A DNA stretch of 16,597 nt, from the NCBI GenBank assembly GCA_023394255.1, contig JAEXAZ010000259.1, positions 1-16,597 on the forward strand, written 5' to 3'. The position numbers and the translations under genes were made by a program. Of the stretch, positions 7,609 through 15,252 are shown piece by piece. Source of the DNA: Bacillota bacterium. GTDB taxonomy: Bacteria > Bacillota > Clostridia > Oscillospirales > Ruminococcaceae. Below the pieces are notes generated by a model. That model saw only the letters and a list, made by a program, of their open reading frames with translations. It had not been told where the DNA came from and made no database searches. Numbering within the stretch: the first letter of the stretch is position 1; every line of letters starts with the position of its first letter.

Positions 7609-8286
7609 ATGGGAAGTATTCTGATTGTTGACGATAATATGAAAATCCGGAACCTGATCGATATCTATCTGCGCAGGGAGGGTTTCTCAACCATCAAGGC
7701 GGAGGACGGCGCCGAAGCGATGGCCCTTTTGGAAACGCAGCAGGTGGATTTGATTATCGCGGATGTAATGATGCCGAATCTTGACGGCTACGACCTGCTC
7801 AGACAGCTGCGGGAAAACAGAATCGAAATACCGGTGCTGATGGCAACCGCGAAGACCGAATTCGCGGACAAGCGCAAAGGCTTTGAACTGGGCGCCGACG
7901 ATTACATGACCAAGCCGCTGGATATGGAGGAACTGACGCTGCGGGTCAGGGCGCTGCTTCGCAGAAGCAAAATTTACAGCGAGAACCGTATCGTGATGGG
8001 GGACGTTGTGCTGGATTACAACAGCCTTGAGGTCCGCCTGCCCGAAGAAACGGTCGTCCTGCCGCAGAAGGAATTCTACCTGCTCTATAAGCTGTTTTCC
8101 TATCCCAACCGTATTTTTACCAGGCAGGAGCTGCTCGACGACATCTGGGGAATGGATACCGATACCAGCCCGCGTGCGGTGGATGTACATATCAAGCGGC
8201 TGCGGGAGCGGTTTGAACAGGTGAAAACATTTGAAATTGTGACCATTCGGGGGCTGGGCTACAAAGGCGTCCAGCATACGGCTTGA
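7609..8286 (+). CDS. OmpR/PhoB-family response regulator
   Basis: This 225-residue DNA-binding regulator has an N-terminal receiver domain (about 1-115) with acidic pocket D8-D9, phosphoacceptor D52 in IIADVMMPNLDG, T80 and K102 in the YMTKPL motif. A C-terminal winged helix (about 128-222) follows, with LPQKEFYLLYKLF, a variant of the usual 'LT..E..LL..L', then RAVDVHIKRLRERF as recognition helix and TIRGLGYKG wing. ATG at 7609 follows AAAGGAGG. It is divergent from the efflux operon and overlaps the sensor kinase gene by four bases. Phosphorylation by that kinase should control DNA binding. The most likely targets, inferred from position, are the pump operon and its own promoter. Confidence 0.95.
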   Translation: MGSILIVDDNMKIRNLIDIYLRREGFSTIKAEDGAEAMALLETQQVDLIIADVMMPNLDGYDLLRQLRENRIEIPVLMATAKTEFADKRKGFELGADDYMTKPLDMEELTLRVRALLRRSKIYSENRIVMGDVVLDYNSLEVRLPEETVVLPQKEFYLLYKLFSYPNRIFTRQELLDDIWGMDTDTSPRAVDVHIKRLRERFEQVKTFEIVTIRGLGYKGVQHTA

Positions 8287-9581
8287 AACGGTTTTACGGC
8301 ACGGTTCATGCAAAAGTCGTTGCCGTTATGCTGGTTGTGATTCTGATCTCCGTGGTGATACCATATTCGACATTTATTGCCTACTATAAACAATATGTAG
8401 GAGAAGAGGTAAAATATTTCTTTATACAAAGCCTGAAAATATCCGCCGGCTATCTCGAAGAGCATGGCCTGCCCCTGGAAGATATGGAACAGTTATATAG
8501 TGTGGGAACGTTCCGGGTCCTTGTGCAGCCGGATACCAAAGGGCTTGCTTTGACGCCGGAACAGGAAAAGATGCTGAAGTCCGAAAAAGAGCCGGTCATT
8601 ACCAACTGGCAGGGAGAAAACGAGGTTTATGCGGCGGTTGCGCGCTATCAGGATGTTTATGTCATCTGGCGTCTCCAGACCGACGGCTTATTTCAGAAAA
8701 CGCATTTCGCCGGGATGCTTGCGCTGCTTGTCTCCATTCTCGTCGGTTCCTTTATAGCGATTGTCGCGGGGCGTAAAATGACCGGCCCGATCCGGAAGCT
8801 GAACGACGCGACCAAACGGGTGGCGGCCGGGGAGTTTTCGTTACAGCTCAAAAATCCTTACAGGGATGAAATTGGCTCCCTGATCAACAGCTTCAATATT
8901 ATGACGCGTGAGCTTGCAAGCGTCGAGATGCTGCGCAGCGATTTTGTATCCGACATTTCACATGAGTTTAAAACGCCGCTGACGGCGATTGAAGGCTACG
9001 CGAAGCTTCTGGTGGACGAAATAGATCCCGATGAGCGAAGAGGGTATGTTCAGATTATCATGGAGGAAACACAGCGGCTTTCTACGCTGGCGCAGAATAT
9101 TCTCACCCTGAACAAGCTGGAAAAGGGGAATATTCCGGTGCAGCGGAGCCGGGTCTGCATTGATGAACAGATCCGGCGCGTGCTGACGCTCTGCGAGCCG
9201 AAGTGGAGCGCGAAGCATCTGGAACTGGAACTTGAACTGGACGAGGCGGAGATAGAAGGATTGGAACCGCTGCTCATGCAGGTTTGGACAAACCTGATTG
9301 ATAACGCGATCAAATTTTCCGCAGACGGCAAAAAAATATGGATCACACTCATTAACGCGGACAGGCATATCATATTCCGAATTCAGGACGAGGGGCCCGG
9401 AATCCCGGAAATTGACCGCAACCATATCTTTGAAAAGTTTTATAAAGGGGACAAATCCCGCGGCAGCGACGGCAACGGGCTCGGGCTTTCGATTGCGCGG
9501 CGTGTGGTGGAAATGCACAATGGGATGATTTCGGTGGCGAACCCGGAACAGGGCGGAACCTGCTTTACGGTTACCCTGTGA
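8283..9581 (+). CDS. Sensor histidine kinase (HAMP, HisKA, HATPase)
   Basis: This 432-residue membrane kinase has helix 1 at about 11-33, an external sensor loop of about 108 residues, helix 2 at about 142-163 and HAMP at 164-216. The phosphoacceptor is H227 in SDISHEFKTPL. N-box (NLIDNAIKFS), G1 (DEGPGIP), F-box (IFEKFYKGD) and G2 (GNGLGLSIARR) all look intact. The start is TTG at 8283, overlapping the regulator's TGA by four bases; the next in-frame ATG falls inside helix 1, so TTG is preferred. The sensor loop matches no domain I recognise. It would autophosphorylate and pass phosphate to D52 of the adjacent regulator. It may sense a compound exported by the neighbouring pump, or membrane stress. 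Confidence 0.95.
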   Translation: MKRFYGTVHAKVVAVMLVVILISVVIPYSTFIAYYKQYVGEEVKYFFIQSLKISAGYLEEHGLPLEDMEQLYSVGTFRVLVQPDTKGLALTPEQEKMLKSEKEPVITNWQGENEVYAAVARYQDVYVIWRLQTDGLFQKTHFAGMLALLVSILVGSFIAIVAGRKMTGPIRKLNDATKRVAAGEFSLQLKNPYRDEIGSLINSFNIMTRELASVEMLRSDFVSDISHEFKTPLTAIEGYAKLLVDEIDPDERRGYVQIIMEETQRLSTLAQNILTLNKLEKGNIPVQRSRVCIDEQIRRVLTLCEPKWSAKHLELELELDEAEIEGLEPLLMQVWTNLIDNAIKFSADGKKIWITLINADRHIIFRIQDEGPGIPEIDRNHIFEKFYKGDKSRGSDGNGLGLSIARRVVEMHNGMISVANPEQGGTCFTVTL

Positions 9582-9584
9582 GCC

Positions 9585-9613
9585 TTTCCATTTCAGGGGG
9601 TTTGTGCTATAAT
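9585..9613 (+). promoter_or_regulatory. Extended -10 promoter of azlCD
   Basis: TTTCCA (9585-9590) and a perfect TATAAT (9608-9613) are exactly 17 bases apart, with TGC just before the -10. Transcription should start near 9620. The in-frame ATG at 9612 overlaps the -10, so it lies upstream of the transcript and cannot be the start in mRNA from this promoter. Confidence 0.7.
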
Positions 9614-9659
9614 GCTTCCGTTGTGTGACGCAAGCTTAAAACAGTGGGAGTCTTTGCAA

Positions 9660-10379
9660 TTGGAGAAAAAACAGGCATTCCTGAAAGGCCTGAAGGATGG
9701 AATCCCGATCTGTCTGGGATATCTTTCGGTTTCCTTTACATTTGGCATGATGGCGGCTGAAAACGGGCTGCCGTATTGGATTTCGCTGCTGATTTCCATG
9801 ACCAACCTGACCTCGGCCGGGCAGTTTGCGGGAACGGCGCTGATCCTTTCGGGCGGAGCGTTTGCGGAGATTGCCGTCACAACCTTTGTCATCAATATCC
9901 GTTATATGCTGATGTCCCTTTCCCTCGCCCAGAAAGCCGACCCCGCAATGTCTGCCGGTCAGCGGCTTCTGCTTTCGTTCGGCATTACGGATGAAATATT
10001 CGCGGTGGGCGTTCAGCAGCCGGGGCTGCTCACAGCGCCCTATCTTGCGGGCCTGATTTTTGCCCCCTACTGGGGCTGGGCGCTGGGCACCCTGACAGGC
10101 GCGACCGCTACAGGCCTGCTGCCGGCGGCGCTGCGCAGCGCGCTCGGCGTGGCAATTTACGGAATGTTTCTCGCGATCATCATCCCTCCGGCCAGAAAGG
10201 TGCGCCCGGTGGCAATCACCATCATCATTGCTGCGGCCATGAGCTGCATCTTCCGCTATACGCCGTTGCTGAACCGGATTTCAAGCGGATGGGTAATCAT
10301 CCTGTGCGCCGTTGCGGCCGCCGGCTATTCCGCCCTGCGCTACCCTGTCAGCGAAGCGGGGGAGGAGGATGCGCAATGA
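9660..10379 (+). CDS. azlC: AzlC family branched-chain amino acid export subunit
   Basis: This 239-residue integral membrane protein is the large subunit of the AzlCD exporter, which moves branched-chain amino acids and analogues out of the cell. The N-terminus FLKGLKDGIPICLGYLSVSF is characteristic of AzlC. TSAGQFAGTALILSGG and INIRYMLMSLSLAQK are further family signatures, in a chain of several hydrophobic helices. I chose TTG at 9660: GTGGGAG lies about nine bases upstream, the length then fits the family, and the alternative ATG at 9612 falls within the promoter -10. The stop overlaps the azlD start by four bases (ATGA), showing tight coupling. It follows the histidine kinase gene closely but has its own promoter. 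Confidence 0.92.
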   Translation: MEKKQAFLKGLKDGIPICLGYLSVSFTFGMMAAENGLPYWISLLISMTNLTSAGQFAGTALILSGGAFAEIAVTTFVINIRYMLMSLSLAQKADPAMSAGQRLLLSFGITDEIFAVGVQQPGLLTAPYLAGLIFAPYWGWALGTLTGATATGLLPAALRSALGVAIYGMFLAIIIPPARKVRPVAITIIIAAAMSCIFRYTPLLNRISSGWVIILCAVAAAGYSALRYPVSEAGEEDAQ

Positions 10380-10696
10380 ATCTGCCTTATATTTTGACGT
10401 CTGTTTTTGTGATGGCGCTGGTTACTTACATACCGCGCATGGTCCCTCTGGTTTTTATGAAACGCAGAATACAGAACCGCTTTGTAAAATCGCTGCTTGA
10501 ATATGTCCCCTACGCGGTGCTGGCGGCGATGACGATCCCCGATATCCTCTACGCGACGTCGGGAATCGTGTCCGCGCTCATCGGGCTGGCCGCCGCCCTG
10601 ATTCTGGCCTACTCGGGCAAAGGGCTCCTGACGGTAGCCCTGGGTTCCACAGCCGCGGTGTTCCTTACGGAACAGGTTGTCCGGCTGTTTATTTGA
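10376..10696 (+). CDS. azlD: AzlD family branched-chain amino acid export subunit
   Basis: This 106-residue membrane protein is the small partner of AzlC. It starts at ATG 10376, overlapping the azlC stop by four bases, after a GGGGGAGGAGG site. The pattern LVTYIPRMVPLVFMKRR, then SLLEYVPYAVLAAMTIPDIL, is typical of AzlD. Three to four hydrophobic segments cover the length. An in-frame GTG at 10289 would add residues encoded inside azlC and is not used. AzlC and AzlD are known to act together; neither is expected to work alone. Confidence 0.93.
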   Translation: MNLPYILTSVFVMALVTYIPRMVPLVFMKRRIQNRFVKSLLEYVPYAVLAAMTIPDILYATSGIVSALIGLAAALILAYSGKGLLTVALGSTAAVFLTEQVVRLFI

Positions 10697-10703
10697 ATAG
10701 AAG

Positions 10704-10736
10704 AAAATCCGGTGCGGCCCAGCCGCACCGGATTTT
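10704..10736. terminator. Bidirectional terminator between azlD and the pantothenate operon
   Basis: AAAATCCGGTGCGGC (10704-10718) and GCCGCACCGGATTTT (10722-10736) form a perfect 15-base-pair stem with loop CCA. Flanking A and T runs make it a canonical intrinsic terminator on both strands between convergent genes. Confidence 0.9.
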
Positions 10737-10739
10737 GAT

Positions 10740-11378
10740 CTATTGGTTGGACTGAAAGAACCTGCGCAGCGGCGGCACGATTGCGGCGCCGATCACAACC
10801 GCGACAAACGCCTCCGCGAGCCCGTTGGTAAATACGACAGTCAGAATAAATTTTGAAAAGCTTTCAAACGCGATCTCTTTCGCGGCGGCATATTCCTGCC
10901 CGAACAAAACGTAAATCCCGCCCATTACCAGGCCTGTGTTGACGGCGGAACCGGCAAATGCGGCAATCGCGGCCGCGATGCGGACTTTTGCGGCTCCGGC
11001 CTCGTTATGCACCAAGGCCCGGAAAATCAACCCCGTCACCACACCGATCAGAATCCGGGGCACGAGCGCAATGATCAGCGCTTTGAAGCTGCCCGAGCCG
11101 GTCCCGGGAACGGCGATCAGGGGCGAAAAAACGAACGATACCAGGGAAGGCTCCATGGTGTTTTTGATGATGCTGGTGATGCCGAACACCGCGCCGAGGA
11201 TGCCTCCGGCTTTCGGCCCCAGAAGAATCGCGCCGATAATCACCGGAATATGCACCGTTGTGGCTTTGATCACCACCAGGGGAATATACCCCAAAAACGG
11301 CACAAACGCGACGAGGGCCACAATAGCCGCCATGAGCGCGACCTGTGCGAGGTAGCGGGTTTCTGATTGATTTTTCAC
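10740..11378 (-). CDS. ECF transporter S component, probably for pantothenate
   Basis: This 212-residue hydrophobic protein of the ECF S-component family captures a vitamin and works with a shared EcfA-A'-T energising module. None is encoded here, as is usual for group II systems. The N-terminus LAQVALMAAIVALVAFVPFLG is typical of the family. HIPVIIGAILLGPKAGGILGAVFG, with its Gly-rich helix pair, is the substrate-binding core region, and about six membrane helices can be drawn. GTG at 11378 has AGGAGG eight bases upstream. The gene lies 56 bases after the pantothenate kinase homologue on the same strand, which is the main ground for assigning pantothenate. Another vitamin is possible. Confidence 0.85.
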   Translation of the reverse strand: MKNQSETRYLAQVALMAAIVALVAFVPFLGYIPLVVIKATTVHIPVIIGAILLGPKAGGILGAVFGITSIIKNTMEPSLVSFVFSPLIAVPGTGSGSFKALIIALVPRILIGVVTGLIFRALVHNEAGAAKVRIAAAIAAFAGSAVNTGLVMGGIYVLFGQEYAAAKEIAFESFSKFILTVVFTNGLAEAFVAVVIGAAIVPPLRRFFQSNQ

Positions 11379-11434
11379 AAAAAATTCCTCCTGCTGTCAC
11401 TCCCGCAAAGCGGGATGTAACGCTTATTTGGAAA

Positions 11435-12199
11435 CTACCGGTTTTTTTGATACAGGAGCCGCAGCCCGTCGTGCAGCAGGCGGGGGCGGTACAGAACCGT
11501 ATGGCTGCAGAGCGGCGCAAGCACCCCGGCGATTTCGCCGGTCGCGGCGACAGACGCGCTTTCCCCAAGCTCGGCTATGTAGCGCGCGGTCATGCCGTCC
11601 AGCATGGAAATGGCGCCGTACAGCGCGCCGGATTTGATCGCATCCACTGTTCCGCGCCCGATCAGCGGCGCGTGCGCATCGAAGGAAACCAGCGGGAGCT
11701 GGGCGGAACTCTGGCATAAATGCTCCAGCGCGCTTTCCACGCCGGGCAAAATCGAACGGCCGACCAGCACGCCGTCTTTGTCGATCGCGGAGAAAGTGGT
11801 GGCGCCCGCCAGATTGATCACGATCAGCGGCGGCGCGAATTCATGCAGCGCCCCGATGGCTGTGGCGATAAAATCCGAGCCTACTGTGCCCGCGCTGTCC
11901 ACGCGGAGGTTCAGCCCTGTCCGCATGCCCGCGCCGACCACCAGAACCTTTCCCGCCGCCAGCTGCCCGGCCGCACACTGCGCGGTGCGGGTGAGGGACG
12001 GCACCACGGAGGAGATCACGGCGCCTTCAATGGCGTCCGTGTCGATTCCGCGGAAGGATAGGACTGCGTGCATCGCCGCAGCAAGCTGGTCTGCCGTTGC
12101 GAGGGGATCGGTTCCGATGGAAGTATAGACAGCCTGTTTTTCGCCGTCATACGCGGCAAGCGAAAGAATACGGTTGTCGATATGGACGGTCAGAACCAC
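11435..12199 (-). CDS. Type III pantothenate kinase homologue with altered active-site motifs
   Basis: This 254-residue protein has the CoaX/Baf fold throughout: ISSVVPSLT, GMRTGLNLRVD, a C-terminal LPGVESALEHL, LIGRGTVDAIKSGALYG and a TGEIAGV segment all match the family. True CoaX phosphorylates pantothenate in the first step of CoA synthesis. The expected motifs are changed here: N-terminal DxGNT reads HIDNR (residues 6-10), GADR reads GSDF (107-110, the Asp kept, Arg lost) and DFGTATT reads NLAGATT (129-135). I chose GTG at 12199, eight bases after AGGAGG. GTG at 12208 is only one base from that site, and the chosen start aligns residue for residue with ordinary CoaX N-termini. It is the first gene of an operon with the ECF S component. 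It may be inactive as a kinase and act as a sensor or partner. Confidence 0.82.
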   Translation of the reverse strand: MVLTVHIDNRILSLAAYDGEKQAVYTSIGTDPLATADQLAAAMHAVLSFRGIDTDAIEGAVISSVVPSLTRTAQCAAGQLAAGKVLVVGAGMRTGLNLRVDSAGTVGSDFIATAIGALHEFAPPLIVINLAGATTFSAIDKDGVLVGRSILPGVESALEHLCQSSAQLPLVSFDAHAPLIGRGTVDAIKSGALYGAISMLDGMTARYIAELGESASVAATGEIAGVLAPLCSHTVLYRPRLLHDGLRLLYQKNR

Positions 12200-12241
12200 G
12201 GCATACACCTCCTGATAAAATTGACCGGATTTCCTGCTTTT

Positions 12242-12270
12242 ATGATACCCCGCCGGACGGCTGCTGTCAA
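12242..12270 (-). promoter_or_regulatory. Sigma-A promoter of the pantothenate operon
   Basis: On the minus strand a perfect -35 TTGACA (12270-12265) and TATCAT (12247-12242) are separated by exactly 17 bases. It lies about 43 bases upstream of the chosen GTG start. This is the best consensus promoter in the window. Confidence 0.75.
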
Positions 12271-12305
12271 TGTGCGAATGATTTTTATAAAAAGCGGCTA
12301 ACTTC

Positions 12306-12334
12306 TATTTACTTGGTTCAAAATATGATATACT
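12306..12334 (+). promoter_or_regulatory. Extended -10 promoter of the hydrolase/acyltransferase operon
   Basis: TGA-TATACT (12326-12334) is an extended -10 about 25 bases upstream of the GTG start. At the 17-base distance the -35 is only TATTTA (12306-12311), so recognition would rest on the TGn extension. Confidence 0.45.
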
Positions 12335-12359
12335 GGGACAGATACTTTCGGGAAGGGAT

Positions 12360-13292
12360 GTGAACCGGTTGGCGATCAATAAAGCGATGCGGGCCGCGCT
12401 GAAAGCGCTGTCCTATCCCGATCTCAACGTCAAAAAGAATTACCAGTCGCTGCGTCAGGTGAAAAATATCGCTTTGCCCAAGCTGCCGTTTTATAAAACG
12501 TGGGATCATCAGATTTCCCGGGATGGGCGCGATATCCCTGTGCGCCTGTTTGCGCCGGAGGGCTGCCCCGCCGGCATTCTTGTGTTTTTTCACGGAGGCG
12601 GCTGGGTAACCGGAAACATTGACAGCTATACCCGCGTCTGCGCCGATATGGCCCGGATCACCGGGCGGCTGGTCATCTCGGCGGACTACCGGCTGGCGCC
12701 CGAGCACCGGTTTCCGGCGGCGCTGGAGGACTGCTATGCGGTCGCCGAGGAAGTATACGCCTGCTCGGTGCTGTTTGGAATGCAGCGGGAGCAGATCGTA
12801 CTGATCGGCGACAGCGCGGGCGCCAATCTGGCCGCCGCGGTTTCCCTGATGGCGCGCGACAAGGGGGGATTTCTGCCCTCCGCGCAGATTCTGATTTATC
12901 CGGCAACTTACTTCGACCATTCCGAAAAATCGCCGTTCGGGTCGGTGCGGGAAAACGGGACCGGTTATCTTCTGACCGCGAAACGCATCTGCGATTATAT
13001 GGAGCTTTATCAGAGCAGCCCGGAAGACCGGATGAATCCGTATTTTGCGCCGCTTCTGGCGCAGTCGTTCGAACACCAGCCCCGCACCTTGATTATCACC
13101 GCGCAGTATGACCCGCTGCGGGATGAGGGGGAGGCTTACGGGCGGCATCTGGCGGCGGCCGGCAACGAAGTGGAAGTCCATCGCATCGCGGACGCCCTGC
13201 ATGGATTTTTTGCACTGCCGCCCCGCTTTATGCATGTGAAGCGTACGTATCAATATATCAACCGTTTTCTGAATGGGGAGGACGTTTCGTGA
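12360..13292 (+). CDS. HSL-type alpha/beta hydrolase (esterase/lipase)
   Basis: This 310-residue cytosolic esterase-type enzyme of the hormone-sensitive lipase family has its oxyanion-hole motif in FHGGGWVTGN (about 77-86). The nucleophile elbow is GDSAGAN with Ser152, the acid is Asp251 in QYDPLRDEG, and the base is His281 in DALHGF. All catalytic elements are present. The family cleaves short to medium acyl esters. GTG at 12360 sits only two bases after GGAAGGG; TTG at 12369 is an alternative with 11-base spacing, and both remove little. The stop overlaps the next gene's GTG by four bases, so the product is made together with the acyltransferase. In that setting it may transfer, trim or release acyl groups rather than simply degrade esters. 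Confidence 0.92.
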   Translation: MNRLAINKAMRAALKALSYPDLNVKKNYQSLRQVKNIALPKLPFYKTWDHQISRDGRDIPVRLFAPEGCPAGILVFFHGGGWVTGNIDSYTRVCADMARITGRLVISADYRLAPEHRFPAALEDCYAVAEEVYACSVLFGMQREQIVLIGDSAGANLAAAVSLMARDKGGFLPSAQILIYPATYFDHSEKSPFGSVRENGTGYLLTAKRICDYMELYQSSPEDRMNPYFAPLLAQSFEHQPRTLIITAQYDPLRDEGEAYGRHLAAAGNEVEVHRIADALHGFFALPPRFMHVKRTYQYINRFLNGEDVS

Positions 13293-14560
13293 GGAACAGA
13301 AGAGCCGCCGATTGGAGCAGGCTGGACAACGCGGCTAAAATTTTTCCGCCCGCCAGCAGCAAGCGGGACAGCAAGGTGTTCCGGTTTGCCTGCGAGCTGT
13401 TTGAAGAGGTGGAACCGGAACTGTTGCAGGCCGCGCTGGAACAGACTGTCGACATGTTCCCGATTTTCAGGTCGGTGCTGCGTAAGGGCCTGTTCTGGTA
13501 CTATCTGGAAGCGAGTACGCTGGAACCGGCGGTCCACGCCGAAAATAAAATGCCGTGCAGCCCGCTTTATGACGGCGACCGCAGGGATTTGCTCTTTCGC
13601 GTTATTTATTATCGCCGGCGTATCAGCCTGGAGGTCCATCATGCGATCGCCGACGGCACGGGCGCCATGCAGTTTTTAAGGATGCTGGTTTATCATTATC
13701 TTTCTGCCCGTTACGCGGGCGATTTTCCGGATGGTCCGCCGCCGATGGACTATGACGCGTCGATGACCCAGCGCAGGGCGGACAGCTTTCAGAAATATTA
13801 TTCGGGAAAACGGCGCGTGAAAATGGAGAAGATGCCGCCCGCCTACCAGATTCGCGGGATACGCCTGCCGACGGGGCAGATGCGCGTGATTGAGGGCGCA
13901 ATGTCCGCCCGTGCGGTGCTGGACGCGGCGCACAGCTACCACGCCACCATGACGGTATTTCTGTCCGCCGTCCTGCTGTGCGCCATCCACGACGAAATGC
14001 CGCTGCGGCGCGAACGCGAACGCGTTGTACTGATGGTGCCGGTAAATCTGCGCAAATATTTTTCGTCCGAGTCGGCGCGCAATTTTTTCAGCATCATCCG
14101 CGTCGGGCACTGTTTTGCCAGTGACGGGAAAACGCTGGGCGAGGTGGCAGAACAAATCGGCCGCGTGTTTGCGCGGGAGCTGACCACCGAGCGTTTAGGG
14201 CACCGGATGGACGACCTTGCGGCGCTGGAACACAACGTATTCGCACGGCTGGTGCCGCTCGCTTTCAAAGATCTGGGGATGGCCGCGGCCAACCGTATGG
14301 CCAGAAGGGCGATCACAGCGTCGATTTCCAATATCGGGAAGGTGGACATGCCGCCTCCCATGCGGGACCATATCCGGAAGTTTGACGTTTTTACAAGCAC
14401 CGACCGGCTCCAGATGTGTATGTGCTCCTATCAGGATAGGCTGGTGCTGAGCTTCAGCTCTGTATTTGCGGATACAGATATCGTAAGGCGGTTTTTCCGG
14501 ACGCTGACGGGTATGGGGATTGATATGGAAATCATCAGCAACTCTTTGGATGAGGAATGA
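13289..14560 (+). CDS. Condensation-domain-like acyltransferase (WS/DGAT, PapA or alcohol acetyltransferase type)
   Basis: This 423-residue protein of the CoA-dependent acyltransferase superfamily carries the catalytic HHxxxDG motif as VHHAIADGTGAM (His117, His118, Asp122, Gly123). Upstream it has the usual 'two-strand, then MFPIFRSVLRKG' pattern. The C-terminal half contains a VPVNLRKYF segment and ITASISNIGKVD, corresponding to the second structural motif of this superfamily. Such proteins join an acyl group from CoA or a carrier protein to an alcohol or amine. No carrier or adenylation domain is present, so it is a free-standing enzyme. Its GTG overlaps the hydrolase stop, and GGGGAGG lies upstream. 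The substrate is unknown; a glycolipid, phospholipid or small alcohol are all plausible. Confidence 0.85.
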   Translation: MRNRRAADWSRLDNAAKIFPPASSKRDSKVFRFACELFEEVEPELLQAALEQTVDMFPIFRSVLRKGLFWYYLEASTLEPAVHAENKMPCSPLYDGDRRDLLFRVIYYRRRISLEVHHAIADGTGAMQFLRMLVYHYLSARYAGDFPDGPPPMDYDASMTQRRADSFQKYYSGKRRVKMEKMPPAYQIRGIRLPTGQMRVIEGAMSARAVLDAAHSYHATMTVFLSAVLLCAIHDEMPLRRERERVVLMVPVNLRKYFSSESARNFFSIIRVGHCFASDGKTLGEVAEQIGRVFARELTTERLGHRMDDLAALEHNVFARLVPLAFKDLGMAAANRMARRAITASISNIGKVDMPPPMRDHIRKFDVFTSTDRLQMCMCSYQDRLVLSFSSVFADTDIVRRFFRTLTGMGIDMEIISNSLDEE

Positions 14561-14569
14561 GGTGGTTGT

Positions 14570-15241
14570 TTGCAGTATTGCGGTAAATGCAAAGTTCATG
14601 TAGCGGGCGGCAAAAAACGCTGTCCGCTCTGCCAGGGCGGCCTGACCGGAAGCGGCGAGCCGGAGAATGAAGCGTTCCCCGTCTTGCCCGAATGGTACAG
14701 CCGGAGCGGGCTGCTTCTGAGGGCGCTGATATTCCTCTCGGTGACGGCGGCAGTGGTATGCTTTGCGGTGAATGCACTGTTTCCCGTGGGGCGGATATGG
14801 TCCCTGTTTGTCGCGGTTGGGATTGCGTTTATGTGGCTTGGCATTGCAACGGCGCTGCGCAAGCGCCATAACATTCCCAAAACCATCCTGTGGGAGGTGG
14901 TGCTCCTGTCCGTTTTCTCGGTCTTTTGGGATCTGCTGGCGGGGAAGGGCTGGTCCGGCTGGTCAGTGGATTATGCCATCCCGAGCCTGTGTGTATTTGC
15001 GCTGCTTTCCATGATGGTGATTGCAAAAATATTGCGGATTCAGGTGAAGGACTATCTCATCTACCTCATGATCGGCACGCTGTTCGGAATTCTTCCCATC
15101 CTGTTTCTGCTGACCGGTATTGTGCGCGTCCGGTACCCGTCTATTCTGTGTGTGGCGGCAAGCGCTGTTTTTTTAACCGCGCTGCTCTCCTTTCAGGGAC
15201 GCAACATGCGCGCGGAGCTGAAGAAGAAACTGCACCTGTAA
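14570..15241 (+). CDS. Zinc-ribbon multi-pass membrane protein (DUF6320-like)
   Basis: This 223-residue protein has a short N-terminal zinc ribbon (Cys4, Cys7, Cys18, Cys21 in CGKC and CPLC) followed by six likely membrane helices (about 48-68, 74-95, 105-123, 134-153, 161-184, 190-207) and a basic tail. I recall this layout as DUF6320, whose function is not described. TTG at 14570 has GAGGTGG just upstream, nine bases after the acyltransferase stop, so it is the third gene of the same operon. It may anchor the acyltransferase and hydrolase to the membrane or move their lipid substrate; this is inferred from position only. Confidence 0.8.
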   Translation: MQYCGKCKVHVAGGKKRCPLCQGGLTGSGEPENEAFPVLPEWYSRSGLLLRALIFLSVTAAVVCFAVNALFPVGRIWSLFVAVGIAFMWLGIATALRKRHNIPKTILWEVVLLSVFSVFWDLLAGKGWSGWSVDYAIPSLCVFALLSMMVIAKILRIQVKDYLIYLMIGTLFGILPILFLLTGIVRVRYPSILCVAASAVFLTALLSFQGRNMRAELKKKLHL

Positions 15242-15252
15242 ATGGGCTGTTT

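Noticed and set aside
10289..10375. An upstream GTG extension of azlD
   Set aside because: The ATGA overlap with azlC and a strong GGAGG site support 10376; the extension is Arg, Gly and Cys-rich and unlike AzlD.
11401..11415. Small hairpin TCCCGC-AAA-GCGGGA between the kinase homologue and the S component
   Set aside because: Six base pairs with no T-run, located before the ribosome binding site of the second gene; too weak to call a terminator.
12318..13253. A 311-codon open frame on the minus strand opposite the hydrolase
   Set aside because: The plus strand encodes a hydrolase with a full catalytic triad. The antisense product is rich in Arg, Gln and His and has no family pattern; it is a GC-driven shadow.
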